The notes beneath the pieces were generated by a model. It was not told where the DNA came from and did not search any database. It saw only the letters and a program-made list of their open reading frames with translations. Below, piece after piece: positions 24,034 through 32,695 of a stretch of 36,843 bases of DNA. The DNA is from Clostridia bacterium (GTDB taxonomy: Bacteria > Bacillota > Clostridia > Christensenellales > Aristaeellaceae). Within the stretch, counting starts at the first letter, position 1; each line of letters begins with the position of its first letter. The translations under genes and the position numbers were made by a program. The DNA is taken from the NCBI GenBank assembly GCA_017544935.1, contig JAFYDF010000081.1, forward strand, positions 1 through 36,843. Direction: 5' to 3'.

Positions 24034-24738
24034 TTAGAAATCTTTGAATTCAAAACGGCGGCAGTAAACATATTTGCTGATGGCCGAGCGTACCGCACCG
24101 TCGCGCAAGGCAAAAGAGAGAATGTTTGCGATATAGGGCGGAAGCACCTGATTGTATTTGACTTCAAGGATGATCTCATTGTGATCGAACGGCGGTACTG
24201 TAGGTACGTCCGGATTGAACATATCCACACGGCCTAAGCCGCTGCGGAGCTGCATATCAAAGGTGATGCGCACTTCCTCGGCGGGATGCAGATATGCTTC
24301 GCGGAGATAATCGACGATAACGACCGGATGCAGCAGCCTTGTACGCATTTCACGGTATACATCACCCATCAAACCGGATGCTGTAGACTCGAGTCCTGTC
24401 GGATCTGCAGAAATCAGCTGCTCGGCCAGATCACGCGTAATGCGTACCGAGCGTTTGCTGATCAGATCACGATACTTGCTCTTGCATTCCAGTCTGATCA
24501 TTCGGTCGCTGAAGTTGTAGATGCGGATACGGTACTTGCTGCGGTTGGCAGAGCCGTTGACCTTGTCATAGAGTGCGGCGTCGTCAAACGTATCAAAGTA
24601 CAGCGACCGGATATGGTACTGGTTTTTCTCATTGCCGTGCGGGTCAGGGTTCAGCGTTGCTTTCAGTGTGCGTGAAAGGACCTCATACTGCAGCGGCGTG
24701 ATGAAAAACTTCAGTTCATGTCGCAGGGGGACTGCCAT
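24034..24738 (-). CDS. VTC-domain polyphosphate polymerase-like protein
   Basis: 234 residues, soluble, essentially only the VTC catalytic domain (CYTH-like tunnel fold). Visible conserved residues are RHELKF (6-11), YFDTFDDAALYDK (47-59), the basic strand SKYRIRIYN (67-75), RLECKSK (82-88), the metal-binding EVKYN (192-196) and a final SKYVYCRRFE. In yeast, this domain makes polyphosphate from ATP and is fused to membrane helices that export the chain. Here the membrane part may be the neighbouring DUF4956 protein; that is inference. Its start lies three bases after the DUF4956 stop with only a weak GGGTG site, so it depends on coupling. It is the last gene of the operon and is followed by a terminator. 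Confidence 0.88.
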   Translation of the reverse strand: MAVPLRHELKFFITPLQYEVLSRTLKATLNPDPHGNEKNQYHIRSLYFDTFDDAALYDKVNGSANRSKYRIRIYNFSDRMIRLECKSKYRDLISKRSVRITRDLAEQLISADPTGLESTASGLMGDVYREMRTRLLHPVVIVDYLREAYLHPAEEVRITFDMQLRSGLGRVDMFNPDVPTVPPFDHNEIILEVKYNQVLPPYIANILSFALRDGAVRSAISKYVYCRRFEFKDF

Positions 24739-24741
24739 GGC

Positions 24742-25446
24742 TTAAGCACCCGTTTCGTTCTGGCAGGCAACCAGCGTGGCATCGGTGACACCGGCAATAT
24801 CCATCATCTCACCGGCAATGCTGGAGCGGTTGCTGACGCGGATCTCATAAGTAGCTTCTACACCGCCACGGGTTTCGGTCTTGCTGCGCAGACGGCTGAA
24901 ACGTGCATACTGGCGGATAGTATGTTCAACGGAGTCGCCTACTTTGGGATCGTTGTCATAATGCACGACGAGCAGATAGGTGTCCGGATTGCGGAAGCGT
25001 ATGAAGGAGAGCAGGATCAGGATCGCGCCGATTCCAACGACCACGACCAATGCGATGGCATACTGGTGTGCACCGAGCAGAATGCCCATGGTGATTGCCC
25101 AGAACATATAACAGGTATCCAGCGGCTCCTTGACGGCTGTGCGGAAACGTACAATAGACAGCGCACCTACCATGCCCATGGACAGGGCAACGTTGCTGCC
25201 AATGGCCATGACGACCGGAGCGGTGACCAGAGTCAGCATGATCAGCACCATGGAGAACTGCGGGCTGTACAGCACGCCGCGGTAAGTAATGCGGTAGATC
25301 ACCGAGATAATAATGCCGGTAATCAGGGCGCAAACCAGGCAAATCACTACATTTAGTGGGGTAAAGCTTGAAAACTGCGAGGTCCAGAAATCACTGGACA
25401 CAATATCCGACTTGGACAGAGTGGTGAGGGCTGGAATAAGATTCAT
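24742..25446 (-). CDS. DUF4956 family membrane protein
   Basis: 234 residues with about four hydrophobic segments in the first 130 residues (LNVVICLVCALITGIIISVIY; MVLIMLTLVTAPVVMAIGS; CYMFWAITMGILLGA; IALVVVVGIGAILILL) and a soluble alpha/beta C-terminal half. The motif GMVGALSIVRFRTAVKEP is the hallmark of DUF4956. Such genes are repeatedly found beside VTC and CotH genes. A channel or export partner of the VTC enzyme is a reasonable guess but unproven. It starts at ATG 25446 seven bases after GGAGGT. Confidence 0.88.
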   Translation of the reverse strand: MNLIPALTTLSKSDIVSSDFWTSQFSSFTPLNVVICLVCALITGIIISVIYRITYRGVLYSPQFSMVLIMLTLVTAPVVMAIGSNVALSMGMVGALSIVRFRTAVKEPLDTCYMFWAITMGILLGAHQYAIALVVVVGIGAILILLSFIRFRNPDTYLLVVHYDNDPKVGDSVEHTIRQYARFSRLRSKTETRGGVEATYEIRVSNRSSIAGEMMDIAGVTDATLVACQNETGA

Positions 25447-25491
25447 GTCGGTACCTCCGTATACAGACGCATCCAGGATGCGTGATTAACA

Positions 25492-28400
25492 TTATTGATA
25501 CAGGGTTTTCCAATTGGGGCCGTACAGATAGGTCATGGCATTTTCCTTCTGCTTCTCGGTGTCCCAGGTAGCTTCTTCTGAAATGATTGGAATCGGGCCG
25601 AAATAATAGGTCATCTGTGCATCAGTCATGCCGAACCACTCGGCTACCTGACGCCAGCAGTAGGCGGGGCGTTTGCGCACAATGTTGCGCAGACGGGTCA
25701 CGCGCTGATTCCACCAGCGGATACAACCGTCCTTGGTCTTGGGTTGGTCGAAAGAGATGTTTTTGAGGTTCTCTGCTGCCCAGCGGTCAAAGTGCATTTC
25801 CATTTCGGGTTCCAGAATGCGGTAGCATTCGTCGATCTGGGCGAGCATACGCTCAGTGGTGAAGAAGCGGAAGACCTCACCGAAACGGGTTAGGAACTTG
25901 TCTTTCATTTCGCTGTTTTCCAACAGCTTGAGGATCAGGCTGTTATCGATATCATTGTTGGCACCGTGCCCCTTGGGATTCAGATAGTTTCCAATACCAT
26001 TTGAACCGTAATTAAACAAACCATAATCCATATCATAAAGAAGCCAGCGCCATTTGCGACCCGGCACTTTGTAGAAACGGATATTGCCGGTGTCCGTATT
26101 GGCAAAGAAACTTTCAAAGATGACATAATCAAAATAGTTGTCGACATCTACACGATCAAGGATATATTGGAGATCGGCAGCATTGGTTCCCGGTGAGAGG
26201 GTTTTGACAGTACTGATAAATTCTTTCCATTCAGCATTACTGCCGTTGTTGACCTGTGAGCTCTTGGTACCGTTGCTTTCCAGAACGTCAATGGTCTTTG
26301 CCTTGCTCATGTCCAGACCTTCGTGCTGGGCAACGAAGTATTCGCTGACACGCTCACGCAGGTTATAATGTCCCCAGTACTGGCCGTTGATGTATACAAT
26401 GACCGGACGCCAGGCCTGATGAATAACGGTCGTATCAAGCTGGTCGATCAGACGGCTCTGCACGCCGTCCACCATGCGCGTCCAGACACAGTCATTGCCG
26501 CTGTTACGGAGTACGAAAGCGCGGTACTGCGTGAACTCACGGTCAGGGAACAGCGCACCGTTAATGTATTTGCTGCCATAGCGTGCCTTAGCGATCACCT
26601 TTATTGATTTCTGCGGCATGTCCAGACTGTACTGGCCGATGATGCCGAACTCGACCCCCTGACTGAATACCACCTCGCCGCTCTGTTCAAACATTTCGGC
26701 ATAGGATGGAACACGGACATGGTTTTCCTTCTGGATACGGTATGTCGGGGTTGGGTTTTTGAACGGAATCTTGGTATAGCTGGTCAGATCGATACCGTCG
26801 CCGGCAGCAAAGATACCGGTCTTGCTGTCCCACAGACCATTAGGATCAGTAACTAGACAGACAACAGGCAGGGTGAAGAAAGTCTTGAGGACATAAGTAG
26901 CAGAAACGACTGTGGAAGGTTGCTTGCCGGTTTCAAAAGCGCGTGCGCGTACTGCAGTCGAACCGGTCAGAGTGAATGGCTTTGTATAGAGGGTGCCTTC
27001 ACTTACAGTCGGTACACTGCCGTCCAGGGTATAATAGACGCGTGCACCGGCAGGCACGGAAATAGAAACAGTCACATTTTCCTGGTAAAGACCGCCGGCC
27101 TGGGCGAATACGGGAGCTTCGGTAAATCCACGGAATCCGGTCTTGTTTTCAGCTCCGGGGGATGGGGCATCGAAATAAAAAAAACCGCCCATGCCCCACG
27201 TGCGGCCGTAGCTGTAATCTGTGGGGATCTCGGGCAGAACCAGTTTGTCAAGGATGCGCCCGTCGCTTGTGGACAAAGTCAGTGTTTCACCGCCTGCACG
27301 CTGTAGCTTGAAAGAAGTGTGTAGCGTGCCTGATGTATCGACGGAATTGTTCCCATCGAGCATAACGATCTTATACTGTCCGGGCCAGATCAATGTACCT
27401 TCGGGAAACTGCCATTTGCGCGGCCAGTTGATATTATCTGACAATCCCCAGCCAGACAAGTCTATTGCGTCATTGCCTGAATTCCAGATCTCCACCCAGT
27501 CCTTGTTTGCACTTCCGGCAGCAGCGACCACATTGTCATTGGAAGACATGACTTCGCTGAGATAGACCTTGGTCGTGTTCAGGGCGCGCAGATATTCATC
27601 CGCCCGGGCCTGGCCGTTCTCGGTATTGGCGGCTCCTGGCGTGGCAAGCGTGTAGACCTGCCAGGAACCGGTTGCATCATTACGGCCATAACTGCAGTCC
27701 ACAGGCAGATTGTCAAATACTACGCGGTCCACCAGCTGCCCCAGCGCGTTGGACAGCGTTACTGTTTCGCCCTCGGCAGACAGACTGAAATTCGTGTGCG
27801 GATAACCGGTCGTTTCACCGGTGCGGTCCTTGCCGGAGCAGAAGACGATATAGTATTGACCGGGATCGATATAGGCACCGGCTGGGAAGAACCACTTAGT
27901 CAGCTTGGCCTCATTATCGCTCAGCGCATAATCACCAAGCTGGATGCGCTGGCTGCCTGCATTATACAGTTCGATCCAATCCTGAAGTTCGCCATCCTCA
28001 TCGCGCAGACCGCTGCGAGGAGCAGCAATAAGCTCATTGATACGCAGGGTGTTTGCCTGAATAGTATAGCGGCTGAGGTAAGTAACATGTCCGTCTTCAG
28101 TATTGGGATAGCCGGGACTATACATGGAAGTGATTTCAAAACTGCCATCTTCCATACGCGCATAACTTTCGTTTGTGTTAAGCGTAGGCAGTTCTACGCT
28201 GTCAATAGTAAAACCGGAGGGGTTGAAAAGAAAGACAGCGTCCTTAATCGAGGATAGCTTGAATTTGGCGTGATAAGTAGCGCCTGCCTGATTCTGATTA
28301 AAGCTGTCACAGAAAACAATCACTGTTTCGCCGGGTTCCAGTACATGGCTGGGAAAAATGAACTTTGCCTTGTCACTGCGGTCGGAAAGTGAAACGTTTT

Positions 28401-28692
28401 CCAGGTTGATTGCCTCATCAGAGGTGTTCATCAGCTCGATCCAGTCACCGAAAGACCCATTATCATCAGGCAGCGCAGAACTGTTGGCGCTCATTACTTC
28501 ACTGATGACCAGTCCCTTATACGCTCCCGCACCGCTGCCATTAGCATTGTATGCCTGCCCGACGGGTTCGAGCGGGCTGACAACAATCATGAACAGCAGA
28601 AAAGCGACAGACAGTACCAACACCGCAGCACGCATATCATTGCGAGCGCGGCGACGCTTATTCTGTCTGCGATTACTAACGAGCTGTGGCAT
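25492..28692 (-). CDS. Membrane-anchored CotH kinase protein with three lamin-tail domains
   Basis: 1066 residues from the ATG at 28692 (seven bases after AAAGGA; a TTG six bases earlier is too close). Visible order: very basic cytoplasmic N-terminus (NRRQNKRRRARN); one membrane helix (about 22-40); three lamin-tail domains (about 60-200, 215-360, 375-515), each with E-(V/L)-(M/I)-(S/A)-(S/A), DW(I/V)E(L/I) and a GxxYxIVF strand; an Ig-like sheet of the Fn3-associated type (about 525-600, ARVYYTLDGSVPT); and a CotH kinase domain (about 610-1000) with RNSGNDCVWTRMVD, VYINGQYWGHYNLRERV, FESFFANTDTGNIRFYK and the metal motif WLLYDMDYG. CotH proteins are atypical secreted kinases known from spore coat phosphorylation. 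The substrate here is unknown. It heads the operon with DUF4956 and VTC. Confidence 0.9.
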   Translation of the reverse strand: MPQLVSNRRQNKRRRARNDMRAAVLVLSVAFLLFMIVVSPLEPVGQAYNANGSGAGAYKGLVISEVMSANSSALPDDNGSFGDWIELMNTSDEAINLENVSLSDRSDKAKFIFPSHVLEPGETVIVFCDSFNQNQAGATYHAKFKLSSIKDAVFLFNPSGFTIDSVELPTLNTNESYARMEDGSFEITSMYSPGYPNTEDGHVTYLSRYTIQANTLRINELIAAPRSGLRDEDGELQDWIELYNAGSQRIQLGDYALSDNEAKLTKWFFPAGAYIDPGQYYIVFCSGKDRTGETTGYPHTNFSLSAEGETVTLSNALGQLVDRVVFDNLPVDCSYGRNDATGSWQVYTLATPGAANTENGQARADEYLRALNTTKVYLSEVMSSNDNVVAAAGSANKDWVEIWNSGNDAIDLSGWGLSDNINWPRKWQFPEGTLIWPGQYKIVMLDGNNSVDTSGTLHTSFKLQRAGGETLTLSTSDGRILDKLVLPEIPTDYSYGRTWGMGGFFYFDAPSPGAENKTGFRGFTEAPVFAQAGGLYQENVTVSISVPAGARVYYTLDGSVPTVSEGTLYTKPFTLTGSTAVRARAFETGKQPSTVVSATYVLKTFFTLPVVCLVTDPNGLWDSKTGIFAAGDGIDLTSYTKIPFKNPTPTYRIQKENHVRVPSYAEMFEQSGEVVFSQGVEFGIIGQYSLDMPQKSIKVIAKARYGSKYINGALFPDREFTQYRAFVLRNSGNDCVWTRMVDGVQSRLIDQLDTTVIHQAWRPVIVYINGQYWGHYNLRERVSEYFVAQHEGLDMSKAKTIDVLESNGTKSSQVNNGSNAEWKEFISTVKTLSPGTNAADLQYILDRVDVDNYFDYVIFESFFANTDTGNIRFYKVPGRKWRWLLYDMDYGLFNYGSNGIGNYLNPKGHGANNDIDNSLILKLLENSEMKDKFLTRFGEVFRFFTTERMLAQIDECYRILEPEMEMHFDRWAAENLKNISFDQPKTKDGCIRWWNQRVTRLRNIVRKRPAYCWRQVAEWFGMTDAQMTYYFGPIPIISEEATWDTEKQKENAMTYLYGPNWKTLYQ

Positions 28693-28727
28693 CGGCAATT
28701 CCTTTCAAAAATACGATGAACATAACA

Positions 28728-28736
28728 ATTATAGCA
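28728..28736 (-). promoter_or_regulatory. Extended -10 promoter of the CotH operon
   Basis: TGC-TATAAT on the minus strand: a perfect -10 (28733-28728) with TG extension, about 36 bases before the CotH start. The -35 region is poor (TAGCAC at 17), as is allowed for extended -10 promoters. No terminator for mfd is visible before it, so read-through from mfd is possible. Confidence 0.7.
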
Positions 28737-28782
28737 TATCCCAGCGTATTGTGCTACCGCTATTTTAGAAGACATCAGGGAT

Positions 28783-31700
28783 TTACATTTTCTGTGCATC
28801 CATTGTACTGACCAGGGTGTTCAGAGTGGCGGCCAGTATTTTGAGCGCATCTTCATCTTTCTGGCGGACATTCAGCGGGAGAACCAGGCCGGGTACACGG
28901 GCGGAGGCAAAGCGCAGTGGGCTGTCTGGCCCCATGGCAGCGCTGAGCGCATTAAGGTCAGGAATATAACGCACATCAAAACGCATCAAAATGCCTGAAG
29001 TGTTGCGTGTGACTACGGAAATGCCTAAACGAACGCACATTGCACGTACAAAAGAGACATCGAGCAATGCGGTCACACTGTCAGGAAGATCGCCGAAGCG
29101 GTCGATCAATTCGTCAATGACATCAGCCCGGTCTTCAGCAGTACGCAGACCGGCAATGCGCTTGTAGATCTCCACGCGCTGGCTGCTGCCCCGTACATAA
29201 TCCTCAGGCAGATATGCATTGACAGCTAATTCTACACGCGGCTCAAGCTCGTCGGGTATGGGTGCGTCGCCACGTGCTTCGCGTACGGCTTCCTCGATCA
29301 GTTTGCAGTAGGTATCATAACCGACGGCAGAGATATGACCGCTCTGTTCAGGCCCGAAGATATCGCCTGCACCGCGAATCTCAAGATCGCGCATGGCTAT
29401 GCGGAAGCCTGCACCGAACTCGGTAAATTCGCGGATCGCTGAGAGACGCTTTTCAGCGGCTTCAGTCAGCATCTTATCAGGCCGGACTGTGAAATAAGCA
29501 TATGCGACACGGTTTGAACGCCCGACACGGCCGCGAAGCTGGTACAGCTGGGACAGACCGAAACGATCTGCATCGTAAATGATGATAGTATTTGCACTTG
29601 GTACATCGAGGCCGTTTTCAATGATTGTTGAACACAGCAGAACATCATATATGCCGGCATAGAAGTCCAGCATCACGTCTTCCAGTGCATGTTCCTGCAT
29701 CTGACCGTGCCCGATAGCAATGCGTGCTTCCGGGACCAGCTGGCGCAGGCGTGCAGCAAAGGCATCGATGTTTGCTACACGGTTATACAGGAAATATACC
29801 TGGCCACCGCGGCCGATCTCGCGCATGATTGCGCTGCGGACCGTGCTTTCGTTATAGTCGGTCACATAAGTCTGTACAGGGATACGGTCCTCGGGCGGAG
29901 TTTCCAGTAAGCTCATATCGCGCACGCCAACCATACTCATGTGAAGGGTACGGGGAATGGGGGTAGCTGAAAGCGTCAGAACATCGACGCTTTTTTTCAT
30001 GTTCTTGATGCTTTCCTTGTGCGAGACACCAAAACGCTGCTCCTCATCAACGATGAGCAGGCCGAGATCCTTGAAACGGACGTCTTTACTAAGCAACCGG
30101 TGCGTTCCTATGAGGATATCCACCTTGCCCAGCGCAGTATTGGCCAGCGCCTCCCGCTGTGCTTTGGGTGAACGGAAACGGCTGACCACTTCCACTGTGA
30201 CCGGGAACTCTTCAAAGCGCTTTTTGCATGTATAGTAATGCTGCTGTGCCAGAACCGTGGTCGGGGCCAGCATAGCTACCTGCTTGCCATCACTGACCGC
30301 CTTGAAAGCGGCACGCAGGGCGACCTCAGTTTTTCCGTAGCCTACATCGCCGCACAAGAGACGGTCCATGTTGCGCGGGGATTCCATGTCGCGCCGGATA
30401 TCATCCACGGCCTTGGCTTGGTCAGGAGTCAGTTCATAGGGGACACCATCATTGAACTGAGCGGCCCATGGCCCGTCAGGAGCAAAGGCGTGACCGGGGG
30501 TAGCTTCGCGTGCGGCATACAGTTCGACCAGATTGAACGCCAGCTTTTTCAGACTGGCTTTGACGCGGGATTTCTGTTTCTGCCATTCACCGCCGGACAG
30601 CGAATTGACTGGGGGCGGAGCATCGGTCGAGCCGATATATTTCTGCACGCGGTCAAACTGGTCTGTAGGTACATACAGTCTGTCGCTTCCGCGGTACTGG
30701 ATCAGCAGATAATCGCGCCAGGCACCTTCGCTCTGGATGCGCTTGACACCCATATATACGCCTACACCATGCATTTCATGCACGACATAGTCGCCTTCCT
30801 TCAGATCAGTAAAGGCTTCAATACGTTGCCCGGCAGTATGCTGCGCGCGTGCTTTCTTATGAGACGCACCATAAATATCGGCATCAGAAAGCACATATAC
30901 TCCAACGGCAGGCCAGAGAAAACCGCGGGATAGAGAAAGCGGAAGCAGGTGTACGCCTTCATCCAGCTTAGCTTCCACGCCTGCCAGCGTCTCACGCAGG
31001 CGCTCGCCGCGTGCTTCGCCGCCGCTGAGCAGCCAGCACTCTCCGCCTTCCTTGCGCCATAAAGCCAGGTCGGCAGCCAGGTCACGTATACTGCCGTGAT
31101 ACTGCGGCGCGGGGAGCAGATCCAGACGGACCGGTATGCCCTGCTTGAAACCGGCAGCACCGCGAAGAAATTCCTGAACAGTCAGACAATCGCGGGCGTT
31201 CACGGAATCAAGCGCTTCCTCAGGAGTGAGAAGCAAATTCTGCTGCTCCGGCACGGCTTCCATGCGTTCTATAGCCAGTGCCAGCTCTTGCTGATAAGTG
31301 CTTTGGGCGTCATCCATGCGCATGCGGCAGCGCTCAGGTGTATCTACGAGAATGATGGGATCCGTAAGGTATTCTATTACATTGCAGGTCTCGGGCATGA
31401 GCAGCTGTGCCCACAAGTCCAAAGAGCGGCATAATCCGCCTTCGGCAAGATGCTCAGCTTCGCGCAGCAGGCGCATAAAACCATCTGACCCTGCATAGTC
31501 ATCTTCATTATCTTCTCGGTCTAATGTTTCAGGCAGTATCTGTGACTGAGGCCGCGACTGGGCAGTGCGCTGATGTGCCTGTTCGGTCAGAGTGCGCATT
31601 TTCTGTGCAGCTGCAGGACGGTCGCTGACCTGAAGCAGGTATTCACCGGCAGGTGAAATGCGAACTTCGTCCATGTGGCGGAGACTGCGCTGGCTGACAC

Positions 31701-32307
31701 AGTCGAAAGCACGGATGCCGTCGACTTCGTCTCCAAAGAATTCGATGCGTAGCGCGTCATCCTCTGCAGGCGGGAACACATCCACAATGGCGCCACGCAG
31801 CGCACACTGCCCGCGGCCTTCTACCATATCCACGCGTTCATAACCTGCTTCAATCAGCTGACCGATCAATAACGCAGGCTCGACCGTATCGCCTACACGA
31901 AGGGTGACTGTCAGCTTTTCAACCAGGGCAGGCGGGGTAAGACGCCAGAGCAGTGCGTCTGAAGGAATGCACAGGATTCGCACCTGGCCTCTGTGTGCGC
32001 GTTCCAGTACGCCAAGACGCTGCCACTCGCTTTCACGGCTTGCGGCGGCGCGTGCAAACTGACGTTCACGCATGCGAAGAAATCCTGCAGCCTGAGGCAG
32101 ATATTGCTGGAGATCACCCGCAATACGGGCCGCTTCACGGTCGCCCTGGGTGATATAGAGCACCTGGCGTCCGGTCTTTTCTGCTACTGCAGCAGCCAGT
32201 GCGGCACGCCCGCCGTCGCACACACCATATACTGCGGCACCGGATGGCGTCATGATACGCTCACACAGATCTGCCAGCAGAGATGAGTCAAGCATTCGCT
32301 TCAGCAC
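28783..32307 (-). CDS. mfd: Transcription-repair coupling factor Mfd
   Basis: 1174 residues, normal Mfd length. It displaces RNA polymerase stalled at DNA damage and recruits UvrA. Visible order: UvrB-like N-terminal domains (about 1-330); the RNA polymerase interaction domain (about 470-560; LKEGDYVVHEMHGVGVY, RLYVPTDQFDRVQKYIG); the translocase motor with Walker A GDVGYGKTE, DEEQRFGVSHKE, LSATPIPRTLHMS and GRVGRSNRVAYAYF; and the C-terminal UvrA-masking domain (about 1010-1150). The start is GTG (32307), six bases after GGAGG; the next ATG is 12 bases further in with no suitable site. The gene has its own strong promoter. Confidence 0.98.
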   Translation of the reverse strand: MLKRMLDSSLLADLCERIMTPSGAAVYGVCDGGRAALAAAVAEKTGRQVLYITQGDREAARIAGDLQQYLPQAAGFLRMRERQFARAAASRESEWQRLGVLERAHRGQVRILCIPSDALLWRLTPPALVEKLTVTLRVGDTVEPALLIGQLIEAGYERVDMVEGRGQCALRGAIVDVFPPAEDDALRIEFFGDEVDGIRAFDCVSQRSLRHMDEVRISPAGEYLLQVSDRPAAAQKMRTLTEQAHQRTAQSRPQSQILPETLDREDNEDDYAGSDGFMRLLREAEHLAEGGLCRSLDLWAQLLMPETCNVIEYLTDPIILVDTPERCRMRMDDAQSTYQQELALAIERMEAVPEQQNLLLTPEEALDSVNARDCLTVQEFLRGAAGFKQGIPVRLDLLPAPQYHGSIRDLAADLALWRKEGGECWLLSGGEARGERLRETLAGVEAKLDEGVHLLPLSLSRGFLWPAVGVYVLSDADIYGASHKKARAQHTAGQRIEAFTDLKEGDYVVHEMHGVGVYMGVKRIQSEGAWRDYLLIQYRGSDRLYVPTDQFDRVQKYIGSTDAPPPVNSLSGGEWQKQKSRVKASLKKLAFNLVELYAAREATPGHAFAPDGPWAAQFNDGVPYELTPDQAKAVDDIRRDMESPRNMDRLLCGDVGYGKTEVALRAAFKAVSDGKQVAMLAPTTVLAQQHYYTCKKRFEEFPVTVEVVSRFRSPKAQREALANTALGKVDILIGTHRLLSKDVRFKDLGLLIVDEEQRFGVSHKESIKNMKKSVDVLTLSATPIPRTLHMSMVGVRDMSLLETPPEDRIPVQTYVTDYNESTVRSAIMREIGRGGQVYFLYNRVANIDAFAARLRQLVPEARIAIGHGQMQEHALEDVMLDFYAGIYDVLLCSTIIENGLDVPSANTIIIYDADRFGLSQLYQLRGRVGRSNRVAYAYFTVRPDKMLTEAAEKRLSAIREFTEFGAGFRIAMRDLEIRGAGDIFGPEQSGHISAVGYDTYCKLIEEAVREARGDAPIPDELEPRVELAVNAYLPEDYVRGSSQRVEIYKRIAGLRTAEDRADVIDELIDRFGDLPDSVTALLDVSFVRAMCVRLGISVVTRNTSGILMRFDVRYIPDLNALSAAMGPDSPLRFASARVPGLVLPLNVRQKDEDALKILAATLNTLVSTMDAQKM

Positions 32308-32376
32308 GGGGTTCCTCCGTTCTTGTACGCAAAATCACCCGCCCGGGACATTTGATACCCCCGTGCAGGTGAGAAA

Positions 32377-32405
32377 AGTATAGCAGTATGGCGGTTTATT
32401 GTCAA
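32377..32405 (-). promoter_or_regulatory. mfd: Strong sigma-A promoter of mfd
   Basis: TTGACA (32405-32400), 17 bases, TATACT (32382-32377) with TGC extension. It is a near-consensus promoter immediately behind the barstar stop codon. No terminator separates it from barstar. Confidence 0.9.
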
Positions 32406-32411
32406 TTACAC

Positions 32412-32681
32412 TCAGCGGCGAACAGATATCTGAATGGAATGGTTCTCGTCTGCAGAGTCTTCAAATACCTGCAGAAGCCGCGGCAGATAGGCGGCAGCTT
32501 CCGGTGCAGGTGCAGAAGGAAAACGAAGAACAAAATTCGTGCTGTAAGGCCAGCTTGTCAGCATATCGTGAAGAGCATCCAGGTTTTTGCCGTAATAATC
32601 GGGGAAAGACAAGGCTTCAGTCAGATATTCCTGAATGGCAGCCGGATTGGCAAGCGTGCGAAGATCAAGTGTAAGCTTCAT
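32412..32681 (-). CDS. Barstar-family RNase inhibitor
   Basis: 89 residues, cytoplasmic. FPDYYGKNLDALHDMLTSW corresponds to the barstar helix that plugs the barnase active site, with both key aspartates kept (Asp35 and Asp39 of barstar; here the two Asp in NLDALHD); the Trp between them is His here. C-terminal LLQVFED and a final ISVRR strand also fit. It protects the producer from the barnase encoded just upstream in the same operon. Its ribosome site (GAGGAGGAG) overlaps the stop codon of the barnase gene, so inhibitor synthesis follows toxin translation. The start ATG is at 32681. Confidence 0.93.
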   Translation of the reverse strand: MKLTLDLRTLANPAAIQEYLTEALSFPDYYGKNLDALHDMLTSWPYSTNFVLRFPSAPAPEAAAYLPRLLQVFEDSADENHSIQISVRR

Positions 32682-32695
32682 ATGTTATCTCCTCC

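Noticed and set aside
24718..25356. Plus-strand open frame of 212 codons, His/Asp/Gln-rich
   Set aside because: Mirror of the membrane helices of the DUF4956 gene.
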